This document shows, piece by piece, positions 1 to 16,900 of a stretch of DNA of 64,000 bases. Numbering within the stretch: the first letter of the stretch is position 1; every line of letters begins with the position of its first letter. The notes under the pieces are model-generated. The model made no database searches and was not told the DNA's origin. It saw only the letters and a list, made by a program, of their open reading frames with translations. This stretch comes from Biomphalaria glabrata. Lineage: Eukaryota; Mollusca; Gastropoda; Planorbidae. The stretch covers positions 57,930,963-57,994,962 of the forward strand of contig NC_074711.1 in assembly GCF_947242115.1 (NCBI RefSeq), given 5' to 3'. Position numbers and translations under genes: made by a program.

Positions 1-198
1 AAACATGAAAAATGCTTAGCTATACCAATGACATTTTAGGGATTTTTATACTCTAAGTATTATATTTTTTAAATAGACTTAAAGTGAAAGAATGAGTGAT
101 GAATGAAACAAGTCCTTCAATAAAAGAAAATAAGTGATGAATAAGTCAGTCAGTCCATCAATGCTTTGGCAGTTGAAGTTAATGATAGAAAAGCTTTA

Positions 199-7279
<7,081 letters not shown>

Positions 7280-7497
7280 AATGTGAAATACACTTCAGGG
7301 AAAATAAATCAAAGCATCACAACAATTTTGCTTCTGCAAAAGATATCCCTAAAAATGTATTGAAAAGGTTTATTAAACATGTTACAACTTGCAAGGGTTT
7401 TTCAAAGTTTTCTAAAATTTCACTTTCAGGTATTCATTTTATTTTTTCCAGAAAAAGGAACTTTTTGAACAGAAATGTCTAAGATAAATCGGAAAAA

Positions 7498-7817
7498 TCT
7501 TGGAAGACAGCGACCACCCGCTCCATCATAACTACGTCAAGTCATCACGGAGTGGGCGACTGCTGTCAATCAAGACAAGAACAGAGCTGTACAAAAACTC
7601 GTTCGTACCTCATTCGGTCAGACTTTATCAACACCGTCCTTTGATCAAGAAACATGAAAAGGACTAAGATGCCTGTGTGTAGTCGCTGAATAAACTCTTT
7701 ATGTTGTGTCTGTTCTATGTATGTGAATGTTTCTCTTGTGTTGTTTTTATATGAGAAAAGAGTCCTTGTAATCACAACTAATTTCCATAAGGATCAATAA
7801 AGCAGTCTTAGTCTTAA
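7498..7817 (+). mobile_element. LINE 3' end with ORF2 C-terminus (Rex1-like)
   Basis: Translated on the plus strand, 7500-7672 gives a LINE ORF2 C-terminus with SGRLLSIKTRTELYKNSFVP, which matches the C-terminus of the Rex1-like LINE at 26762-31000 (SGRLLSIRTKTERFKNSFIP). A stop and a short 3' end with GGATCAATAAAGCAG and a (TCTTAG)-like tail follow. The element is 5' truncated. It is related to, but distinct from, the family whose tail is (TTATC)n. Confidence 0.7.
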
Positions 7818-7869
7818 TAGATTAGACAAATAGACAGATAGAAAGATAGAGACAGACAGACAGATAGAT

Positions 7870-9400
7870 TAGATTAGGCGCCGCCCTGGCCTGCTTTAAC
7901 ACATCCCTCTATTCTGATTTATCCTGTGCATAAGACTGCATGCCCGGACTCTTATCTGTTGTAGACCTGCCTCTACACCATCAAGCCACTGTACTCGTGG
8001 TCAGCCTTTGGGGCGCCTGCCTTTTGGTTTTTGCCAGGGAACAATCTTTGCTCCTCTGTTCACTGGCATTCTTTTGAGGTGACCTGCTCAATGTAATCTG
8101 TTCCTTTTAATATTTTTATTTCCGTCACTATGGAGGGGGTCTTCATATAACTGGTATATTTCTTGGTTGGTGCGAGTCCTTCATTAGCTTTCTTCATGTA
8201 TGGCACCATACATTTTTCTGAGGATTTTCCTTTCTTAAGTATTAACGTTTTTGTTTTTGTCAGTGTCCAGATTTCACTTCCATACATGGCTACTGGTCTT
8301 GTGATGGTTTTGTAAATAGTTTTCTTACATATAAATTTGCTTTTAAGTACGTGTTGTGTATTATGCAGACCTGCCTACCAAAAAAAAGTCCAAATGCGTA
8401 ACTGATGGTGAAAATGCGTATTTTCGCACCAGAATGCGTAACACGATCCATTATTTTGTCATATATATATATATATATATAGATGTCATGATCAGATCTA
8501 CAATCTAAATCTAGATCAATACGACAATAGAGATGATATCTAGACTAGAATGAATGTAATCTACTCTAGATCTGGGCTTAAGAGTGTTACCGATGCTGTG
8601 GATCCGCTACAAACGTAGATCTAGATCTAGGTCTACTCCAAACTTTCGTAGGCCTACCTTCATCCTTGATCTATTCTATACTAAGACTAAGAATCTAGTC
8701 TAGATGGTAGTAGATGTTATCGATCTAGATCTAGTCAATCTAAATCATACTACAACTAAATTGGATCTAGATTGTAGAGTAATGTAAGAGAATCATGACA
8801 TAACGTACTAATGACTAGCTAGACTCTGGCTAGATAGAATCCAGACTAGATCTAGACTAGATATCTACAATGTCACTCAATGTGTTTTGAATCGATAGCA
8901 CTTCGATAATTATTTCTATATAAAAAAAAAATGAATACGTTATACGGGAATCAGCTAACTGACGGTACCAACCCGCCACTCCCTCACTCTCGCGTTCATC
9001 ATTTCTAGACTAAATCTAATTGCTTTTAAGAACCAATCAACGTATAGATCACAATGTGTTCCCCCACCTTTTCTGTCCCCCTCCCCCCGCCGACAGGACG
9101 GCTTAGCGTGACCTCCGTGACCGCTCGTAAGCTAGTCAAGAGAGGGGGAGAAAAAAGGGTACGAAATGCGTGACGTGACGGGTTAAATGCCTATTTGCGT
9201 ACTGACTGTCATTTTTGGGAGATTTTGCGTAACGAATACGCATTTTGCGTAACGGTAGGCAGGTCTGATTATGGAAAGCTACGTTGCCTGCCCCTAGTCA
9301 TTTATGCATGTATCTTACTACCTAAATATGTAAACGTTTCTACATTTTCAAACTTGAGGTTAGTAATTTGATTTAGCGTATCACCTTTTGAATAATAAAT
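7870..9400 (-). mobile_element. LINE remnant, RT C-terminal region, split by a DNA transposon
   Basis: Minus-strand frames give LINE reverse-transcriptase C-terminal landmarks in order: VETFTYLGSKI (about 9350-9320), ARPVAMYGSEIWTLTK-like sequence (8300-8250) and a basic end with GRPRVQWLDGVEADLQQIRV (about 8010-7950). The order matches the end of many RTE- or CR1-type ORFs. A 902-bp element (8366-9267) interrupts it. Several stops and frame changes break the reading, for example a stop just after GSKIHA. The 5' part of the ORF is absent. Confidence 0.72.
8366..9267. mobile_element. Non-autonomous DNA transposon, TIR CAGACCTGCCTACC, 6-bp TSD
   Basis: The ends are perfect 14-bp inverted repeats (8366-8379 and 9254-9267). 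They are flanked by the exact direct repeat ATTATG (8360-8365 and 9268-9273). Near both ends the motif AATGCGTAAC recurs in variants, as expected of subterminal transposase-binding sites. There is no transposase ORF. The centre is TAGATC-type sequence plus a GC-rich patch near 9060-9140. The element splits a minus-strand LINE whose frame continues on both sides, which supports the boundaries. A 6-bp duplication fits few known superfamilies (IS3EU, Dada); the family is not identified. Confidence 0.85.
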
Positions 9401-9689
9401 TTAAAAATTATCATTTTTCAGTGATTCCTTCATTATCCTTATTCATACATGCTTCGCGGGGTTCCTGTGTTTGAGACATCCTACCTTCTCAGAAATTCAT
9501 GTTAGGATGTTTCCAACAGACTCTTGGCATGTTATCTCGCAGTTTGGCTTTCTACTAATAAATTCTAGCTTCTAAAAGCCTACATTATTCCTTAATTTAC
9601 CCTTCTTTTCAAAACCGCTGCAGATTGTTTTTGAATTTAAACATTTATTTGGGTTAAAACTTTTTTCTTTGCCGATCAACAATCTCATC

Positions 9690-9850
9690 TCATCTCTGCC
9701 TGTGGTCCCTTCTGGGGCATAGGCCCCAACCAGCTTCCTCCAGGCATCTCAGTTCTGGGCGAGTCTCTCCAACTGTCCCCACGTCTTGCCCATCTGCTTC
9801 CAGATGCCGTGCCAAGTATTCCTGGGCCGTCCCCTCTCAACAATACTGAG
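9690..9850 (-). mobile_element. LINE ORF C-terminal remnant
   Basis: The minus-strand translation contains ERGRPRNTW, then GQLERLAQN and a W-KLVG-like end near 9720. This is the GRPR..W ... LAQ.R..W..V pattern typical of the C-termini of several LINE ORFs. Only this tail is present, and the reading is broken. Confidence 0.6.
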
Positions 9851-11219
9851 ACTAACTTCACTTTGTTGCAAAGTTTGCTTCCACAGTAAAGATATTAGAT
9901 CTAGATCTATATGGTAATATAATATATCTGACTGATTGGAAGACAAGAAATTGAAGAAGACAATGAATCCATGATCAATCATTCAATGCTCGATGATGGG
10001 TTGAAATTTTCTATTCATTTTCAGAAGAATTATATTTGTTCTTTAGAGACAATGACACCTAAGATGAAATACCCAAATAGATATACAACAGTGAGTGTGA
10101 CATGTCACACACACACCCAGTGACAGTAACTTGAGTAATTCTCATTTCATAAGTTGAGTAACGACTGTCACAGTATAATACTTTAATAGTCTTTATCTAA
10201 TGAGACTAATGTCTAATTGAGTTGATAAAGTTTGATAAACTCAAGTCTATACTCAACCGTCTGACTTGTGACACTGTCACTGACAGTGACTCGGAACTCA
10301 GACACTATCACTGTCTCATCAGACTCTCATCATTACTCATTTACTTACTGCAAAAAAATCTTACTCACTCGTTACTCTCATCACTCAACTCATGTCTCAG
10401 TGTCTGAACTGAACTTCTGAAGCCAGGGCCAGAGTGACTGTGAGAGTGAGGATCCAACAACTAGATACAAGTTGAACAACACAACAATTACAATAACAAT
10501 CATTTTTATCATTTATTACAATAACAATCCGGTAACAATGTGACTGTCTTCCAACTCTTAGACTTACCACTTAATCTAGATTCTAGTCTTAGTAGTTAGT
10601 ACTCTTACCTCTATCATAGAGTCTATGGCAGGCTGCCGCTATCTGCGGCTATGGCTATGCCGATTAATAATAATTTTTCGCTGTCTCTAGAGATCTAAGG
10701 TTTAACTTCTAGATCTAGATTAAATTCTAAACTAGATTCTTGTCACTCTACTGAGTAAGCCTACTCTAGATTCTAGATCTAGTCTAGATTAAATTATAGA
10801 GCCTAGACTAGATCTATGTAAACTATGTAGATCTGAGTTCTGGTTAGCATTTTTAATTGTAGATCTAGACCTATCTAAATATCATTGAAAAGTTTCGCAA
10901 TAAAGTTTTTTTTTTCCTTCCCAGATTTTCAGAATTTTTTTAAAAATTACATTTTCTAAATATTATTAGCTCACACGAACAATTTCTTACTGACAATTGG
11001 TTCACAGACTATCAGACCATTGTCTAATAAAAGTAATATATAGGCCCTATTATACATTATAAGTCTATAATAAAATACACGTAGAATGAAAAAGATAATA
11101 GACCTATTATAAATATTAATGTATGTACAGTAGGAATGCACCATACCATTCTATGCCAATTCAAGCGAAATTATTTATATAATACGCAGCCTGTAGGCCT
11201 ACATTTTAACAATGTGTGG

Positions 11220-12300
11220 TATATATAATCTCATGAGGAATTTTTTATCTCCCATCGAGCGTCTTCCTGGTGGCGGATAGGGAAATGCCCTCCAGATTTG
11301 GCGAGTACCGGGTAAATAAAATACCCGGGGTCGGCCAAAATCAAAACTGCTGCCTTTCAGGAAGAGGAGAGATCCACAAAGGCTGGGGCATCTTACCCGA
11401 AAATAAAGGCAGCTATCCAGAGAATTGAAAGAGGCAGCCCCCCCCCCCCTAGGGTTATGCGCAGGGATGACAACCGAGTCAAATAAAAAAAATATTGTTA
11501 CGAAAGCTAAAACCCATAATATGAAAAACCGGTCAAACCATAACGAACTATGCCTGGAAATGGACATGACGATACCGGGCATGGATCTATGGCCTCCTTC
11601 AGTCGCGAAGCGACTATGGATCATCTCATGGAAATGAGAGGAATGCCTGGGCATTAGCTGTGGTCGGAACGATGTCGCCCACACGTCAGTCCCCCCCCCC
11701 CCACCCACTCCACGCAGCTGATGTATCCAAAGGAACGGCAGTGCCGATACAGTTTGGGGTCAGCGGCGTCGAAGGTTCTGCCAGAGTGTGCACTGGGTGC
11801 TGCAAACTGCCTTAGGGTCGCCAGCTCCTGATTTTTCCTCAGGGTTGACTCCCGAAGCCTTTCCCATGATTGGGTATAGCTGCAAGGCAACAGAGGTTTG
11901 AATTCAGAGTTTTCCTTCTCCTAGGTGGATATAGCCACTTACCAGCCATGGCTAATGAGCCCCTCCTGCCCGATGCTTACTGGTTAAGGCGCCAGTTACT
12001 CGCCTTTGCCCCTTTTGTTAATGAGAACAGTTCCGCCGGACTCAATATCTGAGCTACACGTGAAGGCCAGGAGTTGAACTGGTTGTCAGAGGCTATTTGA
12101 GACGCATGCCATTAGGAAGCATTTTATAGGTAGTGGAGTGCTTACATCCATAACCACTTCCGGCAATGACAACCTTCCGGAACCGGGCATGGATACTAAT
12201 ATTAAAGCATATGATAGATCAGTATGGGTAGATGTGCTAGAGCAGGCCAGTGCCCTCCATGGGCTGTAGTGCCATTGGGATGGGTGGATGAGTGCGTTCA
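11220..12300 (+). mobile_element. LINE-associated GC-rich repeat (probable 5' region)
   Basis: A GC-rich block contrasting with the AT-rich surroundings. The part at 11590-11995 is closely similar to 44030-44290 in an HTT intron: shared words include GCGAAGCGACTATGG, TCATCTCATGGAAATGAGA, AATGCCTGGGCATTAGCT, GATGTATCCAAAGGA and CTCCTGATTTTTCCTCAGG. Copy 11590 has about 65 extra bases with a C-run inside. I infer it is the 5' untranslated part of the LINE whose C-terminal coding end follows at 12318. No long ORF with known motifs is seen. Confidence 0.6.
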
Positions 12301-12317
12301 TGGGCGTAGCCAGGATT

Positions 12318-13110
12318 TATATAATCGTAAACGGAAGGCCCCTTAAAGTGGCAGACCACTTCACATATCTAGGTAGTATAGTGTCTAATGACGCCTCACT
12401 TTCAAGGGAAGTTGATAACCGTCTGTCCAGGGTCAGTAGCGCTTTTGGACGCCTTCAGGCGAGAGTTTGGCGAAACAGCTAGATTGCTCCGCCTGCCTAC
12501 AAAAATCAGTGTCTACCAGGCGGTGGTTCTCTCAACTCTTCTGTATGGCTCTGAGACATGGACACTATACAGGAAACGTCTAAGACTTCTTGAGCGCTTC
12601 CACCAAAGATGATTTCACTCCATCATGGACATACGGTGGTATGTCCTTGCGAACGCCGGTATGGACAATATAGAGGGACTTCTTTTGGACCGACAGTTGC
12701 GCTGGGTAGGGCACGTATCCTGTATGGGAGAAGAACGTACGCCAAAGGCAGTCTTTTTTTGTGAGCTAAAAGGTGGTCGACGTAACAGAGGCGCCCCACG
12801 GAAACGCCTCAAAGACCAGCTTAGGCGTCAACTTTCCTTGGCTGACATAGAAGAGAGCACCTGGTTGCATGCGGCCTCAAAACAAGGTAGCAGGAGGTCA
12901 CTCACGAAGGCCGCGGGGTACACATTTGAGACCAAAAGAAAAACTGCTGCCGAGGACAAACGCAGACGGCGAAAAGAAAATCTAAATCGACCGCCTGCGG
13001 ACAATGGTTATTCTTGCCCTGGATGTGGCAAAATATGTAGGTCGCAGCTGGGACTGCGCAGCCACGGGAAATACTGCATTTCTCACTAATCTTCGGACTC
13101 GAAGACTAGC
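12318..13110 (+). mobile_element. LINE ORF C-terminal part with C2HC finger, broken
   Basis: Plus-strand frames read the end of a LINE reverse transcriptase: [18 protein letters not shown], then [19 protein letters not shown], then RQLRWVGHVSCMGEERTPK, GRRNRGAPRKRLKDQLRRQL, and a C-terminal finger [21 protein letters not shown] with the stop at 13087-13089. One frame change lies near 12470 and one TGA near 12610; the last 154 codons are open. The upstream RT core and endonuclease are missing, so this is an internally deleted or 5'-truncated copy. A diverged copy of its 3' end lies at 17475-17715, minus strand. Confidence 0.8.
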
Positions 13111-13169
13111 ATTATTATATTACATTTTGACCCTTCATTCTTCGGAAGACGTTTATTATACGCTCAAAG

Positions 13170-13310
13170 AATTTTAGTGTGTAATTTGCTTTTTTTTTTA
13201 TATTGAAGAGGTATTTTTGTAGCTTTAAACCCAAACCCCGCTGAAAGAGAGTTTAAACTCAAAACCCCTTTGGCTACGCTCAAAGCATTTTGAATGTTTA
13301 GTTTGCTTTA

Positions 13311-13384
<74 letters not shown>

Positions 13385-13805
13385 AAAAGGTATTTTTAGC
13401 TTCAAACCCCTCCGAAGGAAGGTTTAAACTCAAAACCCCGTTAATACAATTTTGATTGTGAAATTAATGGCTTTTTTTTTATATTGAAAAGGGGTTTTAG
13501 CGTAAATTTTGGAGGGGGTTTTAAAAGCAAAATCTTCCTTAGCTGTGCTCTTGGAATTTGGTGATTGTCATTTGCATTTTTTTGTTTTATAGAAGGGGGG
13601 ATTAAACTGCAAAAACCCCTGGTAGGGGGGTTTAAACTCAAAACCCAATGGCTGTGCTGGCGGGGCAAGTGATGGTTTAGTATTACAATCTCACCTAAAA
13701 TGAAAGCAAAAAAATCAGTCACTAAACTCCGCCCCCCCCACCCGTAGGGGGATTGCATTTCGGAAGGGGGGTGTTGAACCCCTAACCGCCCTGGCTACGC
13801 CTATG
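13170..13805 (+). repeat. Unclassified GC-run repeat built of about 111-bp units (copy A)
   Basis: The unit contains GTGTGTAATTTGCTTT, TATATTGAAGAGGTATTTTT, a run like AACCCCGCTGAAGGGGG, TTTAAACTCAAAACCCC and GGCTACGCTCA. Successive units lie 110-115 bp apart, and later units diverge (13440-13800). It ends at CCCTGGCTACGCCTATG. A second copy of the same order lies at 33931-34515. A TA microsatellite has expanded inside the second unit. The minus-strand ORF at 13441-13758 is similar in both copies but looks like a by-product of the repeat. Confidence 0.75.
13317..13382. repeat. (TA)n microsatellite, 66 bp
   Basis: An uninterrupted AT dinucleotide run inside one unit of the GC-run repeat. The second copy of that repeat has only a short AT stretch at the matching place, so the run expanded in this copy. 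Confidence 0.95.
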
Positions 13806-13944
13806 ATGTATAGATTTACAATTCGAGTCTATTATATAATACATGCTCTGGACTGTTGTAAAGATTTGTTAATTTGTTTGAATTTGCATATTTCACCGAA
13901 ATGAATTTTTAACTTCGCTTCCTGTCTAAAAAGAAAATATAAAC

Positions 13945-16900
13945 ATGGCTACCACGGCTGGTTAGTACAATGACATTGAACTATTTTCTAATTTTCTAGA
14001 ACTATCGGCACATTTTTATTTAGATTTTTACTGATAGCATAAAAATAAACAAAGCAGAGGATAGTTCTAGATCTATATCTAGAATGTTAATCTGTTTTAT
14101 AATTTATTTTAACTGAGTAGCTCAGTCAAGTTAGAATAGTGACCACTGAATAGAGTAGACATAAATAATGATAATCATAATCACATAGATCTACATCATA
14201 AAAATGATAATGTCATAATGAATCTGAATGATCATACAATGATACACATACAATCATACTATCATGACATACTGATGATACTGACATAGTCATAGACTAT
14301 GATAGACTTATCATAGACGTCATAGTGACATAGTAACTCATAGTTTAGATCTAGATCTAGAATTCTAGACTAAATCCAGTTAACTGAATTAAGTTATTAA
14401 CTCAACTGACGAACTGAGAGTGAGACTCCTCCTCCTACTACTACCACTAGTAACTAGACTACTACTAGTACTAGATTTACTAGATGTCTAGTACTACACC
14501 TAATACTGTAGTAGTAGTAATAGTTAATATAGTATAGATAGCTGTATCATCTCTAGAATCAATATAAAATTAATACAAACCACACAAACAAAATCTAAGT
14601 TTAATCCCCCTTAAAGAGGGCTTTACTTAGCTATAGAACCCCCTGAAGATTGTTTTGAGTTTAAAGACCAACTGAAGAGGTTTTGGGGTCAGACGCGGAA
14701 ACCGGTGTAATACTTTTTTTTAGTTTCATAATGCTTAAAAAAACATACATACGAAATATTAGACATATATTCTTTGTAATTATTTAGATGTAAGCAATTT
14801 AATGTGCGTTTTAGAGACTATTAAATTTCACAATCTCGAAGCCATTCGAGATCAATATTTCCCAGACAACCAAGGTCGATGACGTAGTTTAGGGGAAATT
14901 AGGTCAAATTTTTCAGTTTATGGCTTAGCGTATTTCCCTATTCCTTTTTACAGGAATGCCAGTTTCTGAAAACAAAGGCGACTAAATCACACCAATTTAT
15001 AAAAAGTGAATGTTAAGTTGGGGAAATTAGGTCAAATCACACAATTTATGGCTTTGCATGTTAGATCTACTGTTTTTTGGCTTATTCTTGATCTAGTCAA
15101 GCGAACAGCGTTTCAGCCCACGCAGTACCGCGCGCCTCAGTTCACATGTTTCGTTTTAGTCAAGTTATGCAATTTATGGCTTATGTTACTGCTTCAGGCT
15201 TATTCTAGTTCTACATCTACTGCTTTTGACCAAGAGCTAGATCGTCTTTTCTCAGATCATAAATGATGTATGAAGTAGACCTAAATTTAGATCTAAATTT
15301 AATTAGATGAAGTCTAGATCTAGAAATAGTAGTATTGGATATATAGAGATTAGACCTATCTATATAGATCTATCCGATCGAGGTGCTGGGCCTAGATCTA
15401 GAAAAACAAATTTTAAAATTATATACTCTATCTATACATTTAATAGTGATTATTAACCTAAAGTTGTCCCTAAATAGGCCTAATATGGGAAAAAAAAACA
15501 TTAATTACAATGTTGTCGTTGAGCTAATTCAATGTAGTTATTGTAGTACACGATTATATTTAGTTTGAATCTATTATCTAGTCCAGACATGCCTACAGTC
15601 CCGCATTATGCGGAACCGTCCCGCAAAAGCATCAAAAAAGCTCACATGTTCTGCCGTTCCGCATTCACGATTTTTTGTTCCGCCAAGTCTGAATTCCGAC
15701 ACAAAAAAAAAAAGCAGATTTTTCATTATTTATTAATAATGCGAAATGAAAATACTGGATGCAAAATAAAATATATCTAGGTCTGTGTTTATTGTTTACA
15801 TTTCATCTCCTCCCGGACCCGCTGTGTCCTAAATTTACGAAGATATGGTTGAGCTAGATCTAGATCTAGACATAGATCTAGATTCTAGATCTACATCTAG
15901 ATCTAGTACTCTAGGTCTAGATCTATTCTTAGAATCTAGTAAGTGCTAATAAGCCTAATTTTCCATTCAAATCCCTTTCTTTTCCTGACTAAGGCGCTAT
16001 TCTAACACTAACGTTACTAACTAAACTGGTTTCTTAGGTAATTCTATTCTTATATTCTTTTTTATTCTATTCAAATAGGTTATTAGAGATCTAGACCTAG
16101 ATCTAAATGTAATTAATTAACTTAGACACAGTAAGACTAAGGCCTAGATCTAAATAAGGCTACATATCTACTTATAATATTACATTGTCTAAATTAGTAT
16201 CTAGATCTAGCACTAGATTACTAGATTTAACTAGATCAGTAGATAATACTAAATCTAGATCTATCTTAGTATCTAGGGAAATAGACTTAGAAGGTGATAG
16301 ATCTCTAGATTTCTATGTATCGTTATCATATGTAATAAATTTAGTTCTCAATAAGTCCATAGATCTATACATAATAAATATTTAGATCTATAATATAATT
16401 ATTATAATCTGTGTTCTCAGACTTAGTATTAGAGGACTTATTAGATGTAGGTCTAGTCCTGGACTAGTGCTACTAGTTGACACTCTTAAATTATTTTAGA
16501 TCAAGCACTAGAGACAACTTCTAGAGTGACTAGAGTAGAGCCCTAGAAAAGGATAGATAATCAAGTACCGGTAGATCTAGAATAATCACATAGGAGTTAG
16601 AACTATTGATTTCAAACAAAGGACATAATTATGAATTAAAGGTTTTCTTACTTTTAATTATCTTATGCTAATTACATCTAATTTATAAGAAGCAAACTAG
16701 TATTGTTATTAAAGTAATATAATTTAAGTTTTATTTATAATGCCTACAGAATGGCTGACAAACGTAAACGCGCATCCGCATATGTTCCACATTGGGGCCC
16801 GAAATTCCACATTTTCAACCTGAGTGTTCCACATTCTGGGTCTTAGGGGTAGGCATGTCTGCTAGTCACAACCCCGTACAATACTAGCAAATAGCTTTAA

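Larger units (their letters stand above)
7280..13944. other. Intergenic region between CCDC149 and NDUFS7, repeat-filled
   Basis: The two flanking genes are divergent (CCDC149 reads left, NDUFS7 right). No host gene is seen in this 6.7-kb gap. It holds LINE remains, one terminal-inverted-repeat element, GC-rich repeats and TAGATC-type cryptic simple sequence. The stretch 9860-11200 is low-complexity, with iterated GACTC, TCAC and TAGATC words, and no coding signal. Confidence 0.8.

Noticed and set aside
11199-11708. 169-codon minus-strand ORF
   Set aside because: It runs through the GC-rich LINE-associated repeat and its C-run; the composition explains the openness.
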